The notes under the pieces: generated by a model
Seen by the model: the letters and a program-made list of their open reading frames with translations, nothing else
What the model was told of the DNA's origin: nothing
Databases searched by the model: none
From: an uncultured Prevotellaceae bacterium
Lineage (GTDB): Bacteria > Bacteroidota > Bacteroidia > Bacteroidales > Bacteroidaceae
Length of the DNA: 57,335 nucleotides
Assembly (NCBI GenBank): GCA_902799905.1
Contig: CADCCB010000030.1
Coordinates: 1-57,335, forward strand
Direction of reading: 5' to 3'
Translations under genes and position numbers: made by a program
In this document: piece after piece, positions 48,499 to 56,415 of the stretch
How positions within the stretch are numbered: position 1 is the first letter of the stretch
How the letters are laid out: each line of letters starts with the position of its first letter

Positions 48499-50013
48499 AT
48501 GCCACAGTTCAAACAATCTGACATAACTAATCCTTTCTGGGCCACAAACGATGGCTTCAAAGGTGGACGTGACCCTATGGGTATTCAGAACAGTTCGGTA
48601 GCGACCTATGGCAGGTTATTGCCAGGGCTTACTAACCTTACTGGTCATATTCGCTATTACAGCTTGTATTGCTGGTTAATAAGTGAATATAAAAAACTGA
48701 ATATATCAGGGGAAACCGACATACACCAATATAACTTCATACGTCGCGCCGAGCTTGCAATGGCACTTATAATGAAAGACCAAAACATTGGTTCTGTAGT
48801 CGGTGCTTTATTTGTCTCCCAACAACGGTACAAACTAATTGAAGAAGGTGTATATAACCTTGCTGATGGTGCCGATTACAATTCCAAAGATAAATATTGG
48901 ACATATCAGACAGGAGCATTTGGACAGTATTATTTGGGATCTCTAATATATTACAATTTAGTTAAAATAGAAGAAGGGTGGTTCTATCTTCTAAGCTCTG
49001 GCGACAAATTAGCATCAGCTGTACTGAAAAGTGTTGATAAAGATATAAGAGACTTGTTCATTGATTGTATCGTAAAAGGACGTTTGTCCGACAACGACAT
49101 TAAAACACTTAATCCGCTAGGTCTTCACAAGCTATCAAAGGATACGGCTGAATGGGAAAGTCTCAATTTTCTGCTTACCAAACCGGACGACGAAAACTCG
49201 ATGCGTCGTGAAACGGTTCTGTTAATGCTCAAGGATATTGAGAATGGTATTTCAGTTGACAGGTTTGTGGAGCATCGCTTTATGAATGTAAAGCAGGACA
49301 TCGACTATGATGCTGCATTTGGTTGGTATTTCTATTATTTATGCGAAGCATTTCACTTCTGTATTGAAAGTATCTTCTGTTATATTCTGAATGAGATAAG
49401 CGATTTACATAATCCCTCGGTAAAATTCCTTATTGATGATATTCGAAAGAATACCCTTACCAATCTTGAAGAAGAAAAAAAATATCATTCTATGGATGAG
49501 TGGAAAAAGAATGTCGATGGGAATATCGAGAAGATGTTTGGTGATTTAAAAAAGCTAATCCGTGAAAAGGATTATCCGCAAGCCACAGCCCAATCACTAA
49601 AGCTTATGCTGCGTCTGCAGCTTGAATTCGAAAAGTATAAGGATGATATTCTTGATTTTGAAAACAGGAATGACCTGACACGTCAGCGTGGAATATTAAG
49701 TGAGGGATTGAAATCATATATTACAGTTCACTCCAGTTTGTCGATAGATAAATACATAGAAACTATCGTGTATCAAATTATGCAGGAACACACGATAATT
49801 GCTATAGGGAAGATGGGCAACAATGACAAAGACCTTCGCAAGTTTGTATTTGAGGACGGAAAGGTCGTTCTAGTAGAAATAAGATATCCCACAGAAACTA
49901 GTCCTCGCGTCAATTCATTGTATAACTTTTTGGTTGACTTGAATTACATCGATTCTGAGGGTAATCTAACTGATATCGCTAACAATTATATTCGAAACTA
50001 TGGCAATGATTGA
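48499..50013 (+). CDS. unrecognised 504-aa protein, partner of the PLD gene
   Basis: I do not recognise this family. The protein is soluble with no signal peptide or clear membrane helix. The N-terminus, NPFWATNDGFKGGRDPMGIQ and then RYYSLYCWLISEYKK, has several aromatic and charged residues that could form a conserved core. The middle is helical. A predicted coiled region lies at about 325-390, and the C-terminal ~100 residues are a mixed alpha/beta domain (IGKMGNNDKDLRKFVFEDGK). Its last 14 nt overlap the next gene, so the two are translationally coupled and probably work together. It is part of the defence operon by position and AT-rich like AbiH. Confidence 0.7.
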   Translation: MPQFKQSDITNPFWATNDGFKGGRDPMGIQNSSVATYGRLLPGLTNLTGHIRYYSLYCWLISEYKKLNISGETDIHQYNFIRRAELAMALIMKDQNIGSVVGALFVSQQRYKLIEEGVYNLADGADYNSKDKYWTYQTGAFGQYYLGSLIYYNLVKIEEGWFYLLSSGDKLASAVLKSVDKDIRDLFIDCIVKGRLSDNDIKTLNPLGLHKLSKDTAEWESLNFLLTKPDDENSMRRETVLLMLKDIENGISVDRFVEHRFMNVKQDIDYDAAFGWYFYYLCEAFHFCIESIFCYILNEISDLHNPSVKFLIDDIRKNTLTNLEEEKKYHSMDEWKKNVDGNIEKMFGDLKKLIREKDYPQATAQSLKLMLRLQLEFEKYKDDILDFENRNDLTRQRGILSEGLKSYITVHSSLSIDKYIETIVYQIMQEHTIIAIGKMGNNDKDLRKFVFEDGKVVLVEIRYPTETSPRVNSLYNFLVDLNYIDSEGNLTDIANNYIRNYGND

Positions 50014-52378
50014 ACATGCAATATTCTCGGATATTCCTAACGGAAAGAAAAACGGCCGATTCCATTCTGCTGTTCTTACAACATATGCAATTGACCTGAT
50101 TCATTTTGATCGACATATGCTAAATATGCTACATAGAAAACAGATATGTAGCATTAACATCTTGGCAGATAATCGGCAGTTGGAGAAGTCCATGGAGTAT
50201 GTTGGGCCTCAGTTCATGCGGAATATTGGTAAAGAATATAGTATTTCTACAATATACTCAAAGGGGGCATTTCATCCCAAAATAAACTTCTTCGTAGGTG
50301 ATGAATCCGTTCTCGTTCTTTTTGGGACAGGTAATCTTACTGTTACAGGACATGGGAAAAACCACGAGGCCTTCACAGGGTTATTTGTTGATGAGACAAA
50401 TGATCTTCACAGACCTTTAATAGAAGAATGCTGGAGATATATTACACAATTCGGAAATCAACTAAGTACTTTTGACAAACATCGTGTTCTTCACGAAATC
50501 CCAGACAATTGTACATTTCTGGATTCCAAGTATAATGTCGCTCCTCATAAGCTATGCGAGCTTCAAGAAGGTCTTGATGCTGCACTATTATATAATGACG
50601 ACACATCTAGTATACTGAAACAAATTACTGACATCGTACCTACGCAGGAAGTTCAAAAAATTACTGTTGTTAGTCCCTTTTTTGACGAAGAGGGAGACAC
50701 TCTTATTTCATTGACAAAGCTTTTCCCTAATGCGAAAGTAGAGGTTCTTATTGATACTAAATGTTCTCTTCCACCATGCAAGATACCAGAGAACAAGCAA
50801 ATATGTTTCTATAGCTTCAGAGACACCGTTCGCGGCAAGATGAATTTTAGTTTCTACGAAAGACTTCTTCATGCTAAGATTTTCCATTTCAAAACTTCAG
50901 AGAAAGAGTATTGTGTTATAGGGAGTGCAAATGCCACAAAATCTGGTCTTGGAACGATATCCAGGAGAGGTATCAATGATGAATTTGGAGTTCTATATGC
51001 TTCGTCGGATACAGATTTCTTGAGCGAATTGGGATTAAAGAACAGAAAGAAACTTGATAAACAGATAAAAGACTTTCCAAGATCAAATGAAGTAAAAGGT
51101 GACGATGATACTCATAAATACAAAATACTATCTGCAAATTATCAGAACGGAAAGTTGACAGTCACTTTGAATCAGCAAGTTCCAGCCGATTATTCTGTCA
51201 TTGTTGATTACGGCTACAATACCACTAAGCATGATTCGTATTCTATAGAAGGTAATACTCTAAGTATATGCGCAAATCAAAAGATAGATTTAGCTGTCTG
51301 TTACATGGAGTCCAGCAAGGGAGATACTGCTTCGAATAGAGTTTTTATTAATTGGATAGATCTACTGGATAATACCAATCCTTCTAAAACCAGTAGAAGC
51401 CTTAACCGATTCATATCCCAAATCGAAGACGAAGGCTATAAAGGCATGGAAGTTGCCGATATGCTTACCGACATCATGTGGGATTTAGCAAATGAATCGG
51501 ATGATACAAGAATACAAGTAAAAAGCGCGTCTTCACATCAAGAAAGAACACAAAAGGAAAGCTTGCCTAACATTAGTTATAACAAGGCATATGACAATGA
51601 TGATATTCATACACACAGGTCAATTCTTGTAGACCGATCTTCAAGATTAATTGAGTGTATTGAAGAGAGCATCAGAAGAAAGATTAAATTGATAGATGAT
51701 GCTATTACTGATGAGGAAGAACAAGGAGATGCCGAAACCAGTAACGATAGAGAAATTTCTGAAGAAAAGGAAATCCAGATTCCTCAAAAAAAGATCAAGA
51801 GTTATGCTGAGAAATCTTCTTCAGTACTAAATAAATACATAGAGCTTATTGGAAAGCGAAGAGAACAGATAAGGAAATCATGCTTCAATATGATAACAAA
51901 AGATGATTTGAATTTCTTTTCACTTTCATTATTTACCGCAATAGAGATTTGCTATCTAAACAGGCACAAATATAGATTTGGAGATTTAGACGCGATTTCT
52001 CTGAGTAATCGCCAGAAACAATTCTATGAGAGTTTAGACAGATGTATGAACAAGTCGGGATTATCTGCAATAGAAGAATTCAGTAAATTCTGCAAGACTT
52101 TTGGAAACCCCAGATATAAGGATGAAGATTTTGAGAAGAAAGCTCAAAGAGCAATGAAATATGCGATTCTATTCGGTGCGCTATACTTCAAGAATGCTAC
52201 CGAGATAGAAAAGCATATATCGAAAAAGGTCTTGATTGCAATTCATGACCTAAGTACGGTCTTAGGGGTTCCAACAGAAAAGTATCTTGAGGAAGAATTG
52301 AATCCTTTATCAGAAAGATATGATTTCACGTTCAGATATAAACATATTCATGACTTTATCAATAAGCTGTCGATATGA
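50000..52378 (+). CDS. phospholipase D-like nuclease-fold protein with long helical C-terminus
   Basis: A 792-aa protein. Two half-motifs of the PLD superfamily are visible: FHPKINFFVGDESVLVLFGT followed by GNLTVTG (about 90-116), and LLHAKIFHFKTSEKEYCVIG followed by SANATKSGL (about 293-321). Each has HxK and a GxxN-type tail, the second with Glu in place of the late Asp. A beta domain (about 370-440) and a charged coiled-coil region (about 545-640; DEEEQGDAETSNDREISEEK) follow. PLD-fold enzymes here act more often as nucleases (as in DISARM DrmC or BfiI) than lipases. There is no helicase domain. The ATG at 50006 is an alternative start. It is the last gene of the operon. Confidence 0.78.
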   Translation: MAMIEHAIFSDIPNGKKNGRFHSAVLTTYAIDLIHFDRHMLNMLHRKQICSINILADNRQLEKSMEYVGPQFMRNIGKEYSISTIYSKGAFHPKINFFVGDESVLVLFGTGNLTVTGHGKNHEAFTGLFVDETNDLHRPLIEECWRYITQFGNQLSTFDKHRVLHEIPDNCTFLDSKYNVAPHKLCELQEGLDAALLYNDDTSSILKQITDIVPTQEVQKITVVSPFFDEEGDTLISLTKLFPNAKVEVLIDTKCSLPPCKIPENKQICFYSFRDTVRGKMNFSFYERLLHAKIFHFKTSEKEYCVIGSANATKSGLGTISRRGINDEFGVLYASSDTDFLSELGLKNRKKLDKQIKDFPRSNEVKGDDDTHKYKILSANYQNGKLTVTLNQQVPADYSVIVDYGYNTTKHDSYSIEGNTLSICANQKIDLAVCYMESSKGDTASNRVFINWIDLLDNTNPSKTSRSLNRFISQIEDEGYKGMEVADMLTDIMWDLANESDDTRIQVKSASSHQERTQKESLPNISYNKAYDNDDIHTHRSILVDRSSRLIECIEESIRRKIKLIDDAITDEEEQGDAETSNDREISEEKEIQIPQKKIKSYAEKSSSVLNKYIELIGKRREQIRKSCFNMITKDDLNFFSLSLFTAIEICYLNRHKYRFGDLDAISLSNRQKQFYESLDRCMNKSGLSAIEEFSKFCKTFGNPRYKDEDFEKKAQRAMKYAILFGALYFKNATEIEKHISKKVLIAIHDLSTVLGVPTEKYLEEELNPLSERYDFTFRYKHIHDFINKLSI

Positions 52379-52416
52379 GTATATGTTAGGTCAGGGATAG
52401 ATGAGTGACATTAATG

Positions 52417-52527
52417 ATGGCTGATAAAGAGATGCAGGGACAGGTGACTGTCTCATCCAACATCAGAACAAGACTCCGCCCGCTGAATCCTGACTATAAC
52501 GCCAGTGCCAAGGGGACTGGTACCTGA
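52417..52527 (+). pseudogene. fragment sharing 65 bp with the gene piece at 55.25 kb
   Basis: The reading frame MADKEMQGQVTVSSNIRTRL continues RPLNPDYNASAKGTGT-stop. From codon 5 it is identical to the end of the fragment at 55084-55311. It is a relic of the same ancestral gene. Confidence 0.5.
52429..52493 (+). repeat. 65-bp direct repeat, copy 1
   Basis: Identical by eye to 55243-55307 (starts gagatgcagggacaggtgac, ends gctgaatcctga). The two copies bracket the AAA ATPase and toxin-antitoxin genes. Confidence 0.85.
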
Positions 52528-52629
52528 CACATGCACACAGCGGCCCCTTTGTGTTATTAGCAGATGGCGAACGATAAAGATATTCTGAACACTGGCAGAG
52601 AAAGGAATTTGAGAATTTTGCAGAAATAG
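52519..52629 (+). pseudogene. degenerate copy of the 54.1-kb relic
   Basis: It begins ggtacctgacacatgcacac and contains an ORF MANDKDILNTGRERNLRILQ-K-stop (52564-52629). The first part matches 54103-54180 (atgg.gaac.ataaagatattctgaacac), after which the two diverge. A broken duplicate. Confidence 0.5.
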
Positions 52630-52673
52630 ATAAAATAAAATTTGAGAATTTTGTGTTTTTCTTTCTAAAAAAT

Positions 52674-52704
52674 TTTGAGGAAAGGAAATTAATTACTATT
52701 TTTG
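52674..52704 (+). promoter_or_regulatory. promoter of the DUF4143 ATPase gene
   Basis: TTTG (52674-52677), 19 nt, TATTTTTG (52697-52704), 20 nt above the ATG at 52724. Confidence 0.7.
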
Positions 52705-52723
52705 CACAGGAAAATAGCAAGCT

Positions 52724-54067
52724 ATGGAACCCAAGAGACTTTTTAAGCGTAAAATTTACGACCGCCTGCTTAAATGGAAACAGGAAAGCAATGGAAGCAG
52801 TGCCCTCCTCATAGAAGGTGCCCGTCGTATCGGTAAGTCAACGATTGTTAAGACCTTTGCTCAACGTGAATACGAATCATTTATCCTTATCGACTTTACC
52901 AAGTGCTCACAAGAAGTGAAGGATCTCTTCAATGATGTTTCTGACCTCAATTACATATTTCTGAGACTTCAACTGGTATATGGTGTGCAATTGGTTGAGC
53001 GCAAGTCACTCATCATCTTTGATGAGGTTCAGTTCCAGCCTCTTGCCCGACAAGCCATCAAGTCGTTTGTGGAAGACCATCGTTACGATTACATCGAAAC
53101 AGGCTCCCTGATATCAATTCGTAAGAACACTGAGCATATCCTCATTCCCAGTGAAGAGGAGCGCATCAGCATGTATCCGATGGATTATGAAGAATTCCGC
53201 TGGGCTATGGGCGATACGGCAACCATCCCATTACTCCGAAGCATCTGGGAACATCCGCAACCCTTGAAAGAAGCCCATCGCAAACTCATGCGCGACTTTC
53301 GCCTCTATATGCTGGTGGGTGGTATGCCTCAAGCTGTTGACGCTTATTTGGAAACAAACAACTTCGAGATGGTAGATCGTGCCAAGAGACTCATTCTGGA
53401 TTTGTATGACGAGGATTTTGGAAAAATCGACCCATCAGGAAAAGCAGCCCGCATCTTCGCAGCCATTCCTGCCCAATTGAACAGTAATGCGTCTCGCTAT
53501 CAGATTTCCAGTGTTATTCCCAAATCAAGGGCAGAAGACTTTATCGAACTCATTTCAGAGATGGAAAAGTCAAAAACGGTGAACATCTCACACCATTGTG
53601 ATGACCCCAATATAGGTCTTGGTAGTACGGAGGACTTGGAACAATACAAGATGTTTGTTGGCGATACAGGTCTCTTTGTCACGTTGGCATTCCGTGACAA
53701 GGCGTTTACGGAAAACGTCATCTATGAGCGACTCCTCAGCGACAAACTTGCCACCAATCTTGGATATTTATATGAGAACATTGTAGCTCAGATGCTCACA
53801 GCTTCCGGCAACAAACTCTTCTATCATTCTTGGCCAACAGAGAGTGGGAAACATAATTACGAAGTAGATTTTCTGTTGTCTCGCGGAACCAAGATCCTGC
53901 CGATTGAGGTAAAGTCCTCTTCTTATAAGACGCATGCTTCCTTAGATGCATTCTGCAAGAAGTTCTCATCACGTATCACCAACGAGCGGTACCTCATCTA
54001 TACAAAGGATTATGCACGAGAGGAAACAGTGAAGTACCTGCCTGCATATTTAGCATATTTCCTGTAA
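52724..54067 (+). CDS. AAA (AAA_14) ATPase with C-terminal DUF4143 nuclease-like domain
   Basis: A 447-aa protein. Walker A is IEGARRIGKSTIVKTFA (about 29-45), Walker B SLIIFDEVQFQPLARQAI (about 94-111) and sensor DYIETGSLISI. A winged-helix part (about 225-300) is followed by DUF4143, which contains the PD-(D/E)XK-like core HNYEVDFLLSRGTKILPIEV then KSSSY; the acidic and Lys residues are intact. The ATPase residues are intact too, unlike the relative at 1636-2823. Such genes are common as mobile cargo in Bacteroidetes; the role is unknown. It has its own promoter and lies within the 65-bp repeats. Confidence 0.88.
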   Translation: MEPKRLFKRKIYDRLLKWKQESNGSSALLIEGARRIGKSTIVKTFAQREYESFILIDFTKCSQEVKDLFNDVSDLNYIFLRLQLVYGVQLVERKSLIIFDEVQFQPLARQAIKSFVEDHRYDYIETGSLISIRKNTEHILIPSEEERISMYPMDYEEFRWAMGDTATIPLLRSIWEHPQPLKEAHRKLMRDFRLYMLVGGMPQAVDAYLETNNFEMVDRAKRLILDLYDEDFGKIDPSGKAARIFAAIPAQLNSNASRYQISSVIPKSRAEDFIELISEMEKSKTVNISHHCDDPNIGLGSTEDLEQYKMFVGDTGLFVTLAFRDKAFTENVIYERLLSDKLATNLGYLYENIVAQMLTASGNKLFYHSWPTESGKHNYEVDFLLSRGTKILPIEVKSSSYKTHASLDAFCKKFSSRITNERYLIYTKDYAREETVKYLPAYLAYFL

Positions 54068-54102
54068 GTTGACACGAACCCTTGTCCGTGGATCGAGGGA
54101 CA

Positions 54103-54389
54103 GGTACCTGACACATGCACACAGAGATACTGTTGTGTTATAAATAGATGGAGAACAATAAAGATATTCTGAACACGGCGGAGATTCCCTATGAGGTGAG
54201 GATGAAGTATATCATCGCGAGGACAATGGGGACAGGTGATTTGTGACCCCCTTTGACCGCATGTTAAGCATTTCCCCTTCTATGTCGATGATATGCTGAC
54301 TGAACGATTCGTTCTGTCAGGACTTGCTGGAAGTAAGAGACATTGATCAGTTGGAAAACGAGATAAAAAAAGATTCGGTCTATGATTAA
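54103..54389 (+). pseudogene. decayed gene relic
   Basis: Two reading-frame pieces remain. MENNKDILNTAEIPYEVRMK (54148-54246) ends YIIARTMGTGDL-stop. In another frame a C-terminal piece CQDLLEVRDIDQLENEIKKD ends SVYD-stop at 54389. The start is duplicated at 52519-52629. The parent family was not recognised. Confidence 0.45.
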
Positions 54390-54393
54390 TAAA

Positions 54394-54810
54394 TCATATT
54401 GTACGTTCAAATGTCGCAGCATCTATAATACGACAGGTTCCGATTTCTTGCAATATCAACAGGTCTTGGTCACCTGTTACCAAATAATGGGCATGGGCTT
54501 CAATAGCAAGTGCCAACAGATAGTCGTCGGCTTCATCTCTGCAAAGTTTAACAGTCTGAGTGGGTTCAAATGTCTCACCTATGATTTGCATAAACTCAAT
54601 CAGCGATTCAACATCCTTTGTTGGGAAATACTTGGCAAATTTAGGACGAGCAGTTACCTCACGAATCTCGGCAAGCAATTCATTACAAATAACAAGTTGA
54701 ATACGTTCATTGCTCAACAAATCGACAAGTTTGGAAAGTCGTCGACCAATAAGAAAGCTAATCCAACAATTAGTGTCAACGATGACACGAAACTTAGTCT
54801 TTCTTGGCAT
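54394..54810 (-). CDS. PIN-domain toxin (VapC-like, COG1569 type)
   Basis: A 138-aa ribonuclease-fold protein. RVIVDTNCWISFLIG gives the first catalytic Asp, ICNELLAEIREV the Glu, CRDEADDYLLALAIEA the next Asp and LVTGDQDLLIL the last, so the PIN active site is complete. Probable action: RNA cleavage when free of antitoxin. Its start overlaps the preceding antitoxin gene by 17 nt. Confidence 0.88.
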   Translation of the reverse strand: MPRKTKFRVIVDTNCWISFLIGRRLSKLVDLLSNERIQLVICNELLAEIREVTARPKFAKYFPTKDVESLIEFMQIIGETFEPTQTVKLCRDEADDYLLALAIEAHAHYLVTGDQDLLILQEIGTCRIIDAATFERTI

Positions 54811-55015
54811 AGCGTTTACGTCTTACCGCTTTTACTTCTGCTAAAATGTCTTCTTCAGAAATTTCGTCTGTACGGAATGTCTCAAGAAATTGGTTCAACT
54901 CAGCACGAATGGTCTGACGCGTCAAAGCCTTACCTATACGCAACTGAGAACGTATTGGCATCTGCTGGAGTAGCAATAAGACTTGATTGTAACTGATGTC
55001 TATTGTTGCATTCAT
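54794..55015 (-). CDS. antitoxin partner of the PIN toxin
   Basis: A 73-aa protein starting MNATIDISYNQVLLLLQQMP. It ends with a basic tail (AVRRKRYAKKD). The short length, the 17-nt overlap with the PIN gene and the shared promoter identify it as the antitoxin. The DNA-binding fold is not clear to me; the helix ISEEDILAEVKAVRRK is the likely toxin-wrapping part. Confidence 0.8.
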   Translation of the reverse strand: MNATIDISYNQVLLLLQQMPIRSQLRIGKALTRQTIRAELNQFLETFRTDEISEEDILAEVKAVRRKRYAKKD

Positions 55016-55038
55016 AACGAAATATTATTTTCTGCTGC

Positions 55039-55069
55039 AAAGATAAGCATAATTTCTGAATAAACAAAT
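55039..55069 (-). promoter_or_regulatory. promoter of the toxin-antitoxin pair
   Basis: Minus strand: TTTG (55066-55069), 19 nt, TATCTTTG (55039-55046), 24 nt above the antitoxin ATG. Antitoxin autoregulation would act here. Confidence 0.75.
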
Positions 55070-55083
55070 AAAAACGAGATAAA

Positions 55084-55311
55084 ATGAACAAAGTAGATAA
55101 GAACAGGCCCGTTTCGAGTATTAAGCACGACGATAAGCGTGTAGCCATTCCTGATAGTGCCCATCAGGGAGAGGAACAGATGGCTATTAGCGGCATGCCA
55201 GAGCAGAGTGAATACGACATCTTCCGTCATGAGTTCCAGCGTGAGATGCAGGGACAGGTGACTGTCTCATCCAACATCAGAACAAGACTCCGCCCGCTGA
55301 ATCCTGATTAA
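55084..55311 (+). pseudogene. truncated gene: type III Mod-like N-terminus joined to an unknown tail
   Basis: A 75-aa ORF starting MNKVDKNRPVSSIKHDDKRV followed by AIPDSAHQGEE. This resembles the N-terminus of type III RM Mod methylases (a PVxSIxHxDKRxxIP pattern, from memory). The second half (FRHEFQREMQGQVTVSSNIR) does not look like Mod and is the sequence of the 65-bp repeat. I judge it a fused relic without a working domain. Confidence 0.45.
55243..55307 (+). repeat. 65-bp direct repeat, copy 2
   Basis: Identical by eye to 52429-52493. Near both copies stands the word gtgacattaat (52406 and 55454), before the first copy and after the second, which points to rearrangement. Confidence 0.85.
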
Positions 55312-55559
55312 GACTTAATAGAACTGACGCCAAACAAAGCGGACAAAACGGTTCTTTCCTTGAAAGCGACCTGAGGTCGAGCGGGGGTGTTCAAGTGTGT
55401 GTTGTAGAAGAAGCTATCTATTTTCGATGCTCTAACAAACAGAGAACACAGGTGAGTGACATTAATTGATGGAAGAAGAAAGATTATAGAACCAATTGGA
55501 TTGTTTTCTATAAGTGACAAAAGGCGAAACAATAGTCGGAATAAATATCAGGCCATGAT

Positions 55560-55844
55560 TTATGCAGCCTCGTAAATGTAGTTTCGGAACAGACTATCTT
55601 TGCTCTGTTCTGTGGCTGCAATGTCGATGCTCTGCAATGGTGAGATGGCAATCAGGTTGTTGGAATAGCGTGTGAGGTAGTTGATACTGTCAACAGTACT
55701 GATGCTACCATCTGTGGGCATCGAGCGTACAACCTGCGAGAGGAACTCGTATTCCTTTGGAGAAAACAACCCTCGTATGGCTTCTAGTTTTTGCTGTGAG
55801 TAACGCACGTCCACTACTAACATAAATCTACGTAAATCGTGCAT
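55560..55844 (-). CDS. hypothetical protein, uncertain
   Basis: A 94-aa reading frame from the ATG at 55844 (MHDLRRFMLVVDVRYSQQKL). The segment GLFSPKEYEFLSQVVRSMPT looks helical and protein-like. No family recognised. The frame opens further up to 55865, but a possible -7 element (TATCTTTG, 55863-55870 minus) overlaps that start. It may be a gene fragment, given the decayed surroundings. Confidence 0.4.
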   Translation of the reverse strand: MHDLRRFMLVVDVRYSQQKLEAIRGLFSPKEYEFLSQVVRSMPTDGSISTVDSINYLTRYSNNLIAISPLQSIDIAATEQSKDSLFRNYIYEAA

Positions 55845-55879
55845 AAATAATATACTTATCATCAAAGATATCAGTTATT

Positions 55880-55946
55880 GGGACAAAAATCTACACAAAT
55901 CTTACAAAAATTCAACTTCATTCTGATTGTCGGAGATTTTTGGGCT
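55880..55946. repeat. element B copy 2
   Basis: Begins gggacaaaaatctacacaaa, then tcttacaaaaattcaacttc, ends cggagatttttgggctc. It corresponds to the complement of 27887-27968. Nothing else was seen in 55947-56231. Confidence 0.55.
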
Positions 55947-56231
55947 CACCTGCAAAACCCTGTGTTTAGATATACACAGAATGCTTTAAGTGCTGATTGT
56001 CAGCAATTTGCCAGTTAAACGGTAGAGAAGTGGCCCTGTGTGTTTTCTACCTTGGCTTGTGAGGGCAGATTTAACGTATTTCGCTCGATCTTAGGCCGCT
56101 TGCACGGCAAGAACTTTCATAAACGTGTAGATAGGGGGCATTATGACAGACTGATGAGGCATAAGTACCTCAAAATGCGTCCTTTTAAGAAAATTTTCTT
56201 CCGAATTGGAGCATAAATAAAATAATTTTTG

Positions 56232-56239
56232 TATCTTTG
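56232..56239 (+). promoter_or_regulatory. -7 element of the leader/secreted-protein gene
   Basis: TATCTTTG; a TTGG lies 22 nt upstream, spacing longer than ideal. The next start codon is 33 nt downstream. Confidence 0.55.
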
Positions 56240-56271
56240 TACCGAATCTTTAACTTAAATACGTATTTATT

Positions 56272-56361
56272 ATGGCACTACTAATCGCAGAAACACCAGT
56301 ACGGATTTTCTTGCAAACTTGCAAGGAGGCCCGATTGCTTTTTGCCCATACATATTTGTGA
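56272..56361 (+). CDS. possible 29-aa leader peptide
   Basis: ORF MALLIAETPVRIFLQTCKEA then RLLFAHTYL-stop between promoter and the secreted-protein gene, 54 nt before that gene's ATG. It could be a regulatory upstream ORF or the decayed start of another gene. Coding status rests only on its position. Confidence 0.35.
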   Translation: MALLIAETPVRIFLQTCKEARLLFAHTYL

Positions 56362-56415
56362 CCACCACTGCTGATGATGATAATAATAACAATAACAAAC
56401 TAAACGACAATAAAT

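Noticed and set aside
52429-55307. Insertion sequence or integron
   Set aside because: No transposase or integrase and no terminal inverted repeats; only direct repeats of coding sequence.
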